Of a DNA stretch of 64,000 nucleotides, positions 16,265-25,711 are shown piece after piece; the first letter of the stretch is position 1, and each line of letters opens with the position of its first letter. The notes under the pieces are model-generated. The model was not told the DNA's origin and ran no database searches. It saw only the letters and a program-made list of their open reading frames with translations. The DNA is from Ruegeria sp. SCSIO 43209. Lineage in GTDB: Bacteria; Pseudomonadota; Alphaproteobacteria; Rhodobacterales; Rhodobacteraceae. Location of the stretch: the NCBI RefSeq assembly GCF_019904295.1, contig NZ_CP065362.1:248001-312000 (forward strand), in the 5' to 3' direction. A program made the position numbers and the translations under genes.

Positions 16265-17926
16265 ATGCTGGACGTTGATGATCTGATCAAACTCGGATTC
16301 AAGATCTCCCCACCCGTTACGAGCTATTTAGCCGCGATCAGGCTTGCAAACGCCGCGAAGATCCACCGACCGCGGCCCTATACGATGGGCGCAGACTACA
16401 CGACATGGCCCGGCGTGTTTTCCCATCGCTGGATCGGTCGGCATACAACGCCAGAAGACCTCTCACCCGTCCTGCCGTCGGAAAGCGAAGTTGCTGATCT
16501 CTTTCGCCGACGGACACAAATGGATGGCAGCCCGCTTACCTTGATGTGCCCGCAAGGATCGACACTTTTGTTTATCTCGGCCGCACAATGGTTTACCGAC
16601 AGTTTCCTGCGCACCTTTGGGGCGAAAGGACCGGTTGATCAGACGGATTCGAACCACGAGGTCGATCTGTGCCAAATCTACGGGCTGAACGATTTTCAGA
16701 CCGACATGCTGCGCGAACGCGATCCCGATACCAATGAATTAACCCACCGGTTGGCCTTTCGTCTGGATACACAAGGCGAGATGTGGGCCCCGAAGCTGTT
16801 TCAAAAGAACCAATCCGGTGGTGTTAAGCTTGCGCCCCCCTTTGATGGCAGTCTTGCCACTGGCGAGAATTACGGAAAGCCCCTGCACGATCCATGCAAG
16901 CTGTGGAATGCGGTGAAACGGGCGCATCCGGGTCTCAGCGATCACGCGATTGACCAGCTACTGCTCGATTTTCATGCAACCGGGCTCGATAATGGCAATG
17001 GTACCATAGGTTATATCGCGATCAATACACTGATGTTGCGCGCCCATAACACCTTTGCCGATCTGTTGTGGCGCGAAAAGCGCGGCATATCAGGCTGGGA
17101 TAAAGAGCGTGTGTTCCAGACCACACGCTGCACCTTGATCGCATTGCTGATCAAGCTTGTGCTTGAGGACTACATCGCCCACATCGCCAATATGCCATTC
17201 AAACTGCCTGTTGGCGTCAATCGCTGGCAACCGTGGCATCATTCCAACCAGATCGCGATTGAGTTCAATTTGCTCTACCGCTGGCATTCGATGATCCCCG
17301 AGCGATTCATAATCGACGGCGCACAGGTTGGCCCGGAGGGGTTCAGATTCAATCCACGACTGGTCGAACAAACGGGCTTGGCGGAAATGATCCGATCATT
17401 GTCGCGCCAACCTGCGGCCCGCATGTCGCTGCGCAACACGCCCGATTTCCTGTTCCAAAGGCCTGCGCCCGGTGCTCCTGCCCCTGTCGAAGCTACAATT
17501 GCCCTGACGCGTAAGGCGCGTCTTCCGTCGCTGAACACTTATCGTCATCATTTCTGCCGCAAACCGCATTCAAACTTTACTGAGATGGTTGGTGATCAGC
17601 CGTTTGCGGACGAATTGATTGCCGACCTGAGCCGGCTTTATTGCGACGTCAATAGGGTCGAGTTGTTCCCTGGTCTCTTTGCGGAACAGCACAAGGGCGA
17701 TGTGATCATGGGCGATCTGATGACATCGATGGTGGCGTATGACGCAATCACGCAGCTTATGAACAACCCGATGGTGTCCAAAAACTTGTACTCGGCTGAG
17801 ACTTTTTCAGAGAAAGGTTTTCAGTTGTTGAAGAAAACTTCGTCATTCTCGCAGGTGGCGCGTTTTGTTGGCTTGGACCTGCAACCCGAAGACTGCACTT
17901 TAGGTCGACGTCCCGGCGGGACCTAA
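16265..17926 (+). CDS. Animal-type haem peroxidase, cyclooxygenase/dioxygenase-like
   Basis: The 553-residue protein is strikingly similar to the catalytic domain of prostaglandin synthases. Y338-R-W-H341 (in EFNLLYRWHSMIPE) matches COX Y385-H-W-H388, giving the radical-forming Tyr and the proximal haem His. VFQTTRCTLIALLIKLVLED and NHEVDLCQIYG are also COX-like. In the distal segment AQWFTDSFLRTFG, Gln108 and Thr111 match COX Gln203 and Thr206, but the distal His207 position is Asp112. The position of the aspirin-acetylated Ser appears to be Ala. There is no signal peptide, EGF module or C-terminal ER tail. ATG 16265 follows GGAG with eight-base spacing. With the catalase-related gene it forms an apparent two-gene operon; a fatty-acid dioxygenase role is inferred. 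Confidence 0.85.
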   Translation: MLDVDDLIKLGFKISPPVTSYLAAIRLANAAKIHRPRPYTMGADYTTWPGVFSHRWIGRHTTPEDLSPVLPSESEVADLFRRRTQMDGSPLTLMCPQGSTLLFISAAQWFTDSFLRTFGAKGPVDQTDSNHEVDLCQIYGLNDFQTDMLRERDPDTNELTHRLAFRLDTQGEMWAPKLFQKNQSGGVKLAPPFDGSLATGENYGKPLHDPCKLWNAVKRAHPGLSDHAIDQLLLDFHATGLDNGNGTIGYIAINTLMLRAHNTFADLLWREKRGISGWDKERVFQTTRCTLIALLIKLVLEDYIAHIANMPFKLPVGVNRWQPWHHSNQIAIEFNLLYRWHSMIPERFIIDGAQVGPEGFRFNPRLVEQTGLAEMIRSLSRQPAARMSLRNTPDFLFQRPAPGAPAPVEATIALTRKARLPSLNTYRHHFCRKPHSNFTEMVGDQPFADELIADLSRLYCDVNRVELFPGLFAEQHKGDVIMGDLMTSMVAYDAITQLMNNPMVSKNLYSAETFSEKGFQLLKKTSSFSQVARFVGLDLQPEDCTLGRRPGGT

Positions 17927-20923
17927 GACGCGACCGCGCTCTTCCAGCTCAGTAATCCGCGCGGCAACTTCCGTATCGGCTGGCCGGATGCAGGCAAGAT
18001 CACTCAGCGCGCGCAATTCATACAGCGCCGCGCCCTGATTATTTGCCACGGCAATAGCTTCACGCAAAGCCGCCTCAGCCGCGTCGAACGGACCACCTTG
18101 TTCCAGTAGAAGAGCCGCCTTTATCCGGTAGATTTCAGCTTCATAGTTCCGCTCGTCAGTGTTTTCTGCACATGTCAGACCAGCCCCCACCGCATCCAAC
18201 CCTTTTTGAATCTCACCCAGAGCAAGATAGCCCCGTGCGAGCTCGGCGTTGACGAGCACGCCAGCCGCCTCGGCACCCGTTGCGTGCATCCTTCCCCAAG
18301 CGGCCTGCAGCATGGCCACGCCCTCTGTGGCCTCGCCGGTTCTGATGGCAGCCCCGGCAAGATGGGCCGTCGCAACAGCTTGGTAATAAGGGCCGCCCTT
18401 GTCCTGAACAGCCGCGCTCAGCGCCTTGGCCATACGCGCATAATCCGGGTGGTCCATCTGCATGTGGATTTCGGTCAACCAATGCATTGCATTTGCGATG
18501 ATCAAGGGCTGGCCCGATGCAATCGCGGCGTCAACTGCCCGCTTGGCTTTGGCGAGTGCCGCCTCAGTTTTGCCCTGAAAGCTGTCAACCAGCGCGCTCA
18601 TACTCTCGATTTGTATCACGGCTGCAATATCGGGGCTGTTTCCAGCTTCGGCGCGATGCGCATCCGCATGAGACGCCGCTTGTTCCAGAGCTGCTGCCGC
18701 ATCCTGAAACCGACCGCGCGGGGATAGCGCGGCCCCACAGATGTAGTTTCCGACCATTCGGGTGTGGTGATCGTCATACGCATCGATGATCGCTTGCCCC
18801 CATTGCTCGGCGTTCTGGTAATCACCTTTGACCATTGCAGCGGTAAAGAGACCCCTGCCCGCGCGAACAAGAGTACGTCTGTCGCCCAGCTTTTCAGCCA
18901 GTTCAAAACTGCGCCCAAAGGCATCGATTGCGGGCTCGGCACCATAACCGACATGCACGCGTTCGGCAGCGGCCAGAAGGAATTGCAAGTTCAATTCAGC
19001 TTCATCGCGTTGGTCTGCGGGCAACTCGTCCAACAGCCGCAATCCGTTTCGGGCATGCTGAGCCCCTTCGCGATTTGCGTGCCGCCTCAGGTTCAGCCGC
19101 GCGGCCTCCGACCAGGCGGCCACCGCCTTCGTTGTTTCACCGGCCAGTTCCCAGTGCCGCGCTATTTGTTCAGGCTGTCGGGCGGCTTCCGGTTGGGCGG
19201 CAAGGGCTTCTGCCGTGCGTCGATGCAAATGAATGCGACGGTCCCGCACAAGGCTTTGATATGCCGCCTCGCGCACCAATTCATGGCGGAACCGCCAGAT
19301 CATTTCTGCGTCGTCATTCGCGCCGGGCAGATGTTGCAAAATACCCGTGGCGGCGAGCCCGAAGATAGCGTCTTCGGACTCGTCTTCAGTCAGTTCACTG
19401 ATCTGAGCCAGCAAAGGTGCCCCAAAGGCACCACCAATAACAGCGGCCTCGATCGCGGCGCGTCGGAGTTCTCCGACCTCGTCCACCTGTTGCGCCAGGA
19501 GGTCATGCAACGTGGCGGGAATGTTGTCCACGATACGTTCAGGCGACGCAGCGATGGCGGCAGAGCACTCCTTGATGAAAAGGGGCACGCCATTGCCCCG
19601 CGCCAAAATCTGCGCCGTGGTGCGGTCGTCAAGGCGCTCACCCGAGGCCGCCTTGGCCAGTTCTGACGATGTCGCATCATCGAGCGGTGGAAGCGACAAT
19701 TGCTCAAGAGACGGTATGCTCTCTTTGATCGCTGATGGCGCCGGCATCCGCGAAACCATCAACATCAGGACGGGAAGTGATGTCAGATGCTCGGCCACGT
19801 CGCGCAGCACCGAAAGGGTCGATGGGTCGACCCATTGCATATCCTCAACCACGACAAGCACCGGCCCCTCTCGGCTGAGTTTTTGGTAGACGCGGATGAA
19901 TATGTCACTCAGTTGCGCGCGCAGTTCGTCCTCACTGGTCGTCCCGCTGTCGCCAGGGCCCGGGGCAAGAATGAAATACAGCGTGCGAAGTTGCGCGTCG
20001 TCCAGAATATCGCTCAGATGTTCTGACAACCGGTTGCGACGCGCGGCAATATCGTCCTGATTGTGGATGCCGCACCACCGTTCGACCTGTGATATGAAGG
20101 GAAAGAACGGTGTGCTGACATGGAACGGGCTGCAGTGATAGGTCACCCATGCCTGCGGCCCGACCGACGAACGCAGATCACGGATCAGGTGCGATTTGCC
20201 AATCCCTGCCTCACCCAATATGTGAATCACCCGCCCTCTTCCGGCTTCCACATCTTTCCACGCGCGGCGGAGTTGTCCGCGTTCGGCTTTGCGGCCAAGC
20301 AACGGGGTGCGGTTATGGCGGCGGGCCTGATCCTTGCCTTCACCGGTCAATCGATAAACTGGAACAGGCCGGTCGAACCCCGCGAGGTTCTGAACGCCTT
20401 GCGGCTCGAACTCCATTTGCTCGGCCCCAAGCGCTCGTGTTGCCGCAGAAACCATTGTTCCACCGGGGGTCGCCAACGACTGAAGACGTGCCGCAAGATT
20501 TAGCGTCGATCCAAAAATCGCGTCGGGCTGAATATTGGTCCCAAGCGCGATGTCCCCGACAAGAACCACGCCGGATGCGATCCCAATCCGACACCTGAGA
20601 TCGAGCGGACCCGCCATTGCGGGCAGATCAGTGTGGATGCGCAGCGCCGCGCGTAGGGCGCGCTCGGCATTATTTTCAGACGCAGCAGGCCAACCAAAGG
20701 CGACGAGGATACCGTCGCCCACGATCTGCAGCACCCTGCCCCCGAACTCATCGGCAATTTGTTCGACCAGTTTATGATAACGTAATGTCGTAGACAGCAA
20801 ATCTTCGGGCTCAAGCATTTGAGCCAATACCGTGGACTCGACAAGATCCACCATCATGACAGTCAGATGGCGGTGCTCCATCGCGCCAAGATCAGTTTCC
20901 GGGCCGGTGGGGTGCAGCACCAT
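17900..20923 (-). CDS. Class III cyclase-AAA ATPase-TPR signalling protein
   Basis: The 1007-residue protein joins an N-terminal class III nucleotide cyclase domain (about residues 18-190), a central AAA/STAND-type ATPase and a long helical TPR-like C-terminal half. Both metal-binding aspartates of the cyclase are present: D26 in VMMVDLVEST and D70 in VGDGILVAFG. The P-loop is GEAGIGKS near residue 230 and Walker B is VLVVVEDMQWVD. Such proteins are thought to integrate ligand or protein signals through TPRs and control cAMP synthesis. ATG 20923 has GGAG seven bases upstream. Its 3' end overlaps the COX-like gene by 27 bases in convergent orientation, so the two transcripts can be antisense there. 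Its ligand is unknown. Confidence 0.87.
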   Translation of the reverse strand: MVLHPTGPETDLGAMEHRHLTVMMVDLVESTVLAQMLEPEDLLSTTLRYHKLVEQIADEFGGRVLQIVGDGILVAFGWPAASENNAERALRAALRIHTDLPAMAGPLDLRCRIGIASGVVLVGDIALGTNIQPDAIFGSTLNLAARLQSLATPGGTMVSAATRALGAEQMEFEPQGVQNLAGFDRPVPVYRLTGEGKDQARRHNRTPLLGRKAERGQLRRAWKDVEAGRGRVIHILGEAGIGKSHLIRDLRSSVGPQAWVTYHCSPFHVSTPFFPFISQVERWCGIHNQDDIAARRNRLSEHLSDILDDAQLRTLYFILAPGPGDSGTTSEDELRAQLSDIFIRVYQKLSREGPVLVVVEDMQWVDPSTLSVLRDVAEHLTSLPVLMLMVSRMPAPSAIKESIPSLEQLSLPPLDDATSSELAKAASGERLDDRTTAQILARGNGVPLFIKECSAAIAASPERIVDNIPATLHDLLAQQVDEVGELRRAAIEAAVIGGAFGAPLLAQISELTEDESEDAIFGLAATGILQHLPGANDDAEMIWRFRHELVREAAYQSLVRDRRIHLHRRTAEALAAQPEAARQPEQIARHWELAGETTKAVAAWSEAARLNLRRHANREGAQHARNGLRLLDELPADQRDEAELNLQFLLAAAERVHVGYGAEPAIDAFGRSFELAEKLGDRRTLVRAGRGLFTAAMVKGDYQNAEQWGQAIIDAYDDHHTRMVGNYICGAALSPRGRFQDAAAALEQAASHADAHRAEAGNSPDIAAVIQIESMSALVDSFQGKTEAALAKAKRAVDAAIASGQPLIIANAMHWLTEIHMQMDHPDYARMAKALSAAVQDKGGPYYQAVATAHLAGAAIRTGEATEGVAMLQAAWGRMHATGAEAAGVLVNAELARGYLALGEIQKGLDAVGAGLTCAENTDERNYEAEIYRIKAALLLEQGGPFDAAEAALREAIAVANNQGAALYELRALSDLACIRPADTEVAARITELEERGRVLGPAGTST

Positions 20924-21503
20924 CAGCGCGCTCCGCGACCGGCGCTCATGCGGCGTGGAGATTTAAGGCCAACGCCTTCCCCGGAACCCAAAAACGAGAA
21001 CATGCCCCCCATCGCGAAGCCTTAAAATAATTAACAGATTGCTCGCACCGCCGCTCGACACCACGAAAACTGATTGTGAGACTATATGAAGCTTCGCATT
21101 CTGGCTATGCCCAACGCCTGCTGAAGCGAAGAAGTGCCTGATATTACGTGTAGGATTGAGAATGCGCGCCAGCGGTCGAACGAATGCCATCGTCGAAAAT
21201 CCGATCTGGCAACGAATCTTGATCGCAACACGCCGTTCTTCGCCGAGACCAGATAGCCAGTTCAACGCAAGCCACGAACAGCACTTGAACAATTCACCAC
21301 AACAAGCATATTCGGTCGCCAAGAGACAGTCTGATGATTTTGCCCTATCGCCCGCAACACCTCAGAAGTGCCGAGCTGTTGTCGAAAGCAGCCGGCAATG
21401 CCTAGGCGGTTGTAATTATCGAGCCCCAAAAGCTCTTAGTTCAGCGGTTGAAAGAGACCAGGAAATGCGCCATTGGCGAAACCCAAAAGAAGGAATTCGA
21501 TAA
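20924..21503. other. Intergenic region with no recognisable gene
   Basis: This 580-base divergent gap separates the cyclase gene and ugd. I see no credible ORF, RNA element or strong repeat. Promoters for both flanking genes must lie here. Only a loose pair CTTCGC/GCGAAG about 21093-21134 is visible, too distant to call a structure. The base composition is lower in GC than the flanking genes. Confidence 0.5.
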
Positions 21504-22820
21504 ATGCGCATTGCGATGATTGGCACCGGATATGTCGGTTTGGTGTCCGGGGTTTGCTTTTCGGACTTTGGCCATGATGTGATTTGCGTCGATAAATCCG
21601 ATCGCAAGATCAAGATGCTTCAGAATGGAGAGGTGCCGATTTACGAGCCGGGCCTTGATGTGCTCATGGCCAAGAACGTGGCTGCTGGCCGCCTGACCTT
21701 TACCACCGACCTGGCCGCTGCGGTCGACGGCGCGGACGCGGTGTTCATCGCGGTGGGCACACCTACGAGACGCGGGGACGGGCACGCTGATCTGACTTAT
21801 GTGATGGCCGCCGCCGAAGAAATCGCTCAGGCCATCACCGGCTATACGGTTGTCGTAACCAAATCGACTGTCCCGGTCGGCACCAACCGCAAGGTTCATG
21901 AAGTTGTCTCGGGTGCAAATCCGAAGGCGGAATTCGACGTCGCATCGAACCCCGAATTCCTGCGCGAGGGCGCTGCAATTGATGATTTTATGCGCCCGGA
22001 TCGTGTTGTCGTAGGGGTCGAAAGCGAACGAGCGGCGGATGTCATGGCCGAGATTTACCGCCCGCTTTATCTGCGTGACTTTCCGATCCTGACCACTGAT
22101 CTAGAAAGCGCCGAGATGATCAAATACGCGGCGAACGCATTCCTGGCGACCAAAATCACGTTCATCAATGAAATCGCCGGTCTTTGCGAGCGGGCAGGCG
22201 GCGATGTCAAAGAGGTGGCGCGCGGTATTGGTCTGGATGGGCGGATCGGCAACAAGTTTCTGCACGCAGGCCCTGGCTATGGCGGCTCGTGTTTTCCGAA
22301 AGACACCGCTGCACTTGCCCGGATCGGACAGGATTTTGCCCACCCGATGCAGATCACCGAAACCGTCATTCGTGTGAACGATGAGGTCAAGAAGCGGATG
22401 ATCGAGAAGATCCGGGATGCCTGCGATGACAGCTTCAATGGCAAGACCGTGGCGGTTCTGGGTGTGACTTTCAAGCCCAACACCGATGATATGCGCGACG
22501 CACCTTCCCTGACTATCGTTCCCGCCCTGATCGGTGGCGGTGCCCAGGTCCGCGTTGTCGATCCGCAAGGCCGTGCCGAGGGGGAAGCGCTGCTTCCTGG
22601 CGTCAAGTGGATGGATGATCCCTACGCCGCGGCCAAAGATGCGGACGTTGTTGTCTTGCTGACAGAATGGAACGAGTTCCGCGCCCTGAACCTGAGCGAA
22701 CTGGCGGAGACGATGAAATCGCCCCGCATGGTCGACCTGCGCAATATCTACTCGTCCACCATGGTGCTGGGATCGGGTTTTGAGGCCTATGTCAGTGTCG
22801 GGGTCGGGGATCGGCAGTAG
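21504..22820 (+). CDS. ugd: UDP-glucose 6-dehydrogenase
   Basis: The 438-residue enzyme oxidises UDP-glucose to UDP-glucuronate with two NAD+, supplying sugar for exopolysaccharide and envelope glycans. The N-terminal NAD fold MRIAMIGTGYVGLVSGVCF is intact. The catalytic cysteine is in PGYGGSCFPKDT at about residue 260, and the conserved KSTVPVGT and NPEFLREGAA segments are present. The C-terminal UDP-binding domain has TFKPNTDDMRDAPS. AAGGAATTCGATAA precedes the ATG. It stands alone on its strand, without glycan genes next to it, so it is probably a general housekeeping copy. Confidence 0.95.
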   Translation: MRIAMIGTGYVGLVSGVCFSDFGHDVICVDKSDRKIKMLQNGEVPIYEPGLDVLMAKNVAAGRLTFTTDLAAAVDGADAVFIAVGTPTRRGDGHADLTYVMAAAEEIAQAITGYTVVVTKSTVPVGTNRKVHEVVSGANPKAEFDVASNPEFLREGAAIDDFMRPDRVVVGVESERAADVMAEIYRPLYLRDFPILTTDLESAEMIKYAANAFLATKITFINEIAGLCERAGGDVKEVARGIGLDGRIGNKFLHAGPGYGGSCFPKDTAALARIGQDFAHPMQITETVIRVNDEVKKRMIEKIRDACDDSFNGKTVAVLGVTFKPNTDDMRDAPSLTIVPALIGGGAQVRVVDPQGRAEGEALLPGVKWMDDPYAAAKDADVVVLLTEWNEFRALNLSELAETMKSPRMVDLRNIYSSTMVLGSGFEAYVSVGVGDRQ

Positions 22821-22850
22821 GGCTGGTTCCACCAACGTCTCTGACTTAAA

Positions 22851-23783
22851 TCAACTGGTTGCGGAAGCCGTCTGATACAGTCGGCGCATGATCAGCGGCG
22901 TCAGGTACATCGGTATCTGATAGGCCCCGATGAACACCATGATCGGCGCGGTCACTTCAGGTGGCAGTGCAACGAAGAATATTGCGATGTTCCGGTTTCC
23001 GGCGATCAGAGACACCGCCGTAGCCTCGGCACCGGGCATTCGAGTTCGTGTGAATTGGAATGAGACAACCTGAGCCCCAAAGTTGATCAGACAGGCAAAC
23101 GCGATCCAGAACAGCGCGACACGCGGGTCCACAAGTGCGGTTGCGCTCAGTGATGGCATCAGGCCAACAACGAAAACGGACAGAGTAATCGTTGCCGCAC
23201 CTTCCACGTTCAAAAGCGTAGACTTTGAAGGTTGGCGCAGCATCGTGCGGCGCAATATGACAGCCGCGAGAATTGCTATTGTGATGGTAAGAAAAAGCCG
23301 AAGCGCGGTCATCAGGACCGCCCTGAGATCACCCAGTTCCGGCATCAGCCAAAAGATCGGTAACGCGGTCAGTGGCAAAACAGCCGTTCCAACCACGACC
23401 AGTCGCATCGCCGGTTCCGCAGAATAGCCCATCATCAGGCACATATTGGGGCTGCCGGATATTGATGGGGCTGCAGCCATGACAAGCAATGCCAAAAAAA
23501 CTGGCGAACCGGTCCATCCGCAGGCAATTCCAATCCCAACGACAGACAACGGCAAAACCAATTGAAAGGCGGTAATCGTTCCCGCAACTTTTCGCAGGTC
23601 AACCAGCGAACCCACAATGGCCCCCGGCTGCATTCGCAGCAGCGTCAAAAACAGCAGGAGCATGACCAAGGGCGGCAATAGAGGCCGCATCGGTGCGGCC
23701 AGCCCCGGCAGCAGAAGGCCTGCGGCAAGGCCCGATACCAACACATATGGGCCGTGACGCGCCGCGAGGTGAAGCGGGTTCAA
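22851..23783 (-). CDS. Bile acid:sodium symporter (BASS)-like membrane protein
   Basis: The 310-residue protein has nine or ten hydrophobic segments. GNRNIAIFFVALPPEV near residue 265 resembles the G-x-R-N motif of BASS-family carriers, and APSISGSPNMCLMMGY near 110 may be the matching crossover region of the first half. It would be a secondary transporter for an organic anion. The start is probably TTG 23783, only six bases after the stop of the TRAP large permease gene, so it seems to be the last gene of the operon beginning at 29119. A second carrier in a TRAP operon is unusual; it could import a related compound or export an intermediate. The family assignment is less certain than for its neighbours. 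Confidence 0.6.
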   Translation of the reverse strand: MNPLHLAARHGPYVLVSGLAAGLLLPGLAAPMRPLLPPLVMLLLFLTLLRMQPGAIVGSLVDLRKVAGTITAFQLVLPLSVVGIGIACGWTGSPVFLALLVMAAAPSISGSPNMCLMMGYSAEPAMRLVVVGTAVLPLTALPIFWLMPELGDLRAVLMTALRLFLTITIAILAAVILRRTMLRQPSKSTLLNVEGAATITLSVFVVGLMPSLSATALVDPRVALFWIAFACLINFGAQVVSFQFTRTRMPGAEATAVSLIAGNRNIAIFFVALPPEVTAPIMVFIGAYQIPMYLTPLIMRRLYQTASATS

Positions 23784-23789
23784 CGGAGT

Positions 23790-25103
23790 CTACCCACCGG
23801 GGCTTTGACGCAGGTTTTCGGGCAGCCACGTCGCCAACTCGGGGAACCAGATCAGAACGAACACCATCAGCACCATGATCAGGAACATCGGGATCGCAGC
23901 GCGGGCGATATAGCTCATTTCATGGTTAGTCATGCCCTGCATCACGAACAGGTTGAAACCAATAGGCGGTGTGATCTGCGCCATCTCGACAACGACCACG
24001 ATGAAGATTCCGAACCAGATCAGATCGATCCCGGCGTCCCGGATCATAGGCTCGACAACGGCCATGGTTAGCACAACCGAAGAAATCCCATCAAGGAAGC
24101 ATCCCAGAATGACGTAGAATACCAGCAGAACCATGAGCAGTTCGAACCGGGTCAGTTCCCAGCCCGCGATCAAATCCGCAAGCCCGCGCGGCAGGCCGGT
24201 AAAGCCCATCGACAATGACAGGAACGCAGCACCCGCTAGGATCAGCGCAATCATCGCACTGGTGCGGGTTGCGCCCATCAAACTTTCAGTGAAGGTCTTC
24301 CAGTTCAACGATCCCTGCCCTGCTGCCAGTAGCAGTCCGCCAATCACACCGAAAGCCGCCGCCTCGGTCGCCGTAGCATAACCCAGATACATCGATCCGA
24401 TTACCACCATGATCAGCAGGATCACTGGCAACAGAAAGCGAGAGTTCTTAATCTTTTCGGAAAAGGTCAGCTTGCTCTCATCGTTGGGGTTCCAGTCTTT
24501 GCCAACTTTCGAATAGATGGCGACATAGCCCATGAACATTGCGGCAAGCACAAGACCGGGCAGGATGCCTGCAAAGAACAGCTTGGTAATGGACTCGTTG
24601 ATCGTAACGCCGTACACGATCAACGTCAGTGACGGTGGGATCATTAGCCCAAGTGTTGCCGCGCCGGTCAGCGTGCCGATGACCATGCGTTCGGGATAGT
24701 TGCGCTTTCGCAGTTCCGGGATCGACATCTTGCCAACCGTGGTCAACGTCGCGGCAGATGACCCCGATACCGCGGCAAACACCGTACAGCCTACGATATT
24801 CGTGTGAACCAGCCCTCCGGGCAAAGGTGCCATCCACGGCGACAGGCCTTTGAACATGTCTTCGGACAATCGCGTTCGGTAGAGGATCTCGCCCATCCAA
24901 ATGAACATCGGCAAGGCGGTCAGCGTCCAGGATGACGAAGCCGACCAGATCGTCGTGATCATCACATCACCCACCGGGCGCGTCGTGAACAGCTCCATCC
25001 CGACCCAGGCGACGCCCATCAGAGCGAGCCCGACCCAGACACCGGTGCCCAGCAAGGTGAAAAGGACAAAGAGGAAGAGGATAATAACGGATATATTTTC
25101 CAT
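23790..25103 (-). CDS. TRAP transporter large permease (DctM family)
   Basis: The 437-residue protein is the main membrane subunit of a tripartite ATP-independent periplasmic transporter, driven by a Na+ or H+ gradient. About 12 hydrophobic segments are present, together with DctM landmarks such as FAAVSGSSAATLTTVGKMSI, LGLMIPPSLTLIVYGV and ILGCFLDGISSVVLTM. ATG 25103 has GGAGAG seven bases upstream and lies four bases after the stop of the small permease gene; a longer frame upstream would overlap that gene and is rejected. The binding protein of this system is at 25712. The neighbouring enolase-superfamily and DadA-type enzymes suggest an amino-acid-derived substrate. Confidence 0.92.
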   Translation of the reverse strand: MENISVIILFLFVLFTLLGTGVWVGLALMGVAWVGMELFTTRPVGDVMITTIWSASSSWTLTALPMFIWMGEILYRTRLSEDMFKGLSPWMAPLPGGLVHTNIVGCTVFAAVSGSSAATLTTVGKMSIPELRKRNYPERMVIGTLTGAATLGLMIPPSLTLIVYGVTINESITKLFFAGILPGLVLAAMFMGYVAIYSKVGKDWNPNDESKLTFSEKIKNSRFLLPVILLIMVVIGSMYLGYATATEAAAFGVIGGLLLAAGQGSLNWKTFTESLMGATRTSAMIALILAGAAFLSLSMGFTGLPRGLADLIAGWELTRFELLMVLLVFYVILGCFLDGISSVVLTMAVVEPMIRDAGIDLIWFGIFIVVVVEMAQITPPIGFNLFVMQGMTNHEMSYIARAAIPMFLIMVLMVFVLIWFPELATWLPENLRQSPGG

Positions 25104-25107
25104 GCTC

Positions 25108-25641
25108 TTACTCTCCGTGGCTCTGATCGGCCAGATCACGGGTGATGCGGTGATCACCCTTGAACAGGACATGGAACAGGTGATCAGTCAGCGCGATGGC
25201 CAGAATGACCGCTCCGATCAGCATGGTAGATTGCGGTATCCAAAGGGCGGTTTTATCTTGCCCCTGGCTGATATCGTTGAACTTCCAGCTCCAGTACACA
25301 AAGCGATAGGCATACCAGCAGAAATACCACATGACCGCCGAACCAATCGCAAAGCACCAGATTTCCAGAATTCTGCGAAAGCCATCGGGAACCGCGTTCA
25401 GGAGAATGGAGACTCTAATATGGCTGCCTCGGTTCAGGGCGTTGGCGAAGGCCAGAAAAGACGCAGCGGCCATCGCATATCCAGCATAGTCTGGCGCGCC
25501 GGGAAACACCTCACCGGTCCAACGGGCCAGCATTTGCACAACAATCAACACCAGAATGGCAATCAGGCTGAGCGCCGCCAGAACCCCTGCTGCCAGATAA
25601 ATGAAATCCAGTACGGACCTGAGCCCTCGCATTGCCGCCAT
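25108..25641 (-). CDS. TRAP transporter small permease (DctQ family)
   Basis: The protein of about 177 residues has the four membrane helices of DctQ subunits, with the conserved pattern LAFANALNRGSHIRVSILLN after helix 2. It stabilises the large permease. I chose ATG 25641 (MAAMRGLRSVLDFIY) because GGGGA lies seven bases before it; the frame stays open upstream, but that extension is hydrophilic and would overlap the binding-protein gene. The order DctP, DctQ, DctM on the minus strand is complete. Confidence 0.88.
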   Translation of the reverse strand: MAAMRGLRSVLDFIYLAAGVLAALSLIAILVLIVVQMLARWTGEVFPGAPDYAGYAMAAASFLAFANALNRGSHIRVSILLNAVPDGFRRILEIWCFAIGSAVMWYFCWYAYRFVYWSWKFNDISQGQDKTALWIPQSTMLIGAVILAIALTDHLFHVLFKGDHRITRDLADQSHGE

Positions 25642-25678
25642 GCTGTCCCCGCTGTGCTTTTTGTGGATTGGGAGCAGA

Positions 25679-25696
25679 CGGCAGGATGAACTGCCG
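25679..25696 (-). terminator. Small hairpin between TRAP binding-protein and small-permease genes
   Basis: A 6-bp perfect stem CGGCAG/CTGCCG with a GATGAA loop lies just after the DctP stop. Such intercistronic stems commonly protect the 3' end of binding-protein mRNA, allowing more DctP than permease. There is no T-run, so it is not a full terminator. Confidence 0.35.
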
Positions 25697-25711
25697 CCCG
25701 CATTCGAATGG

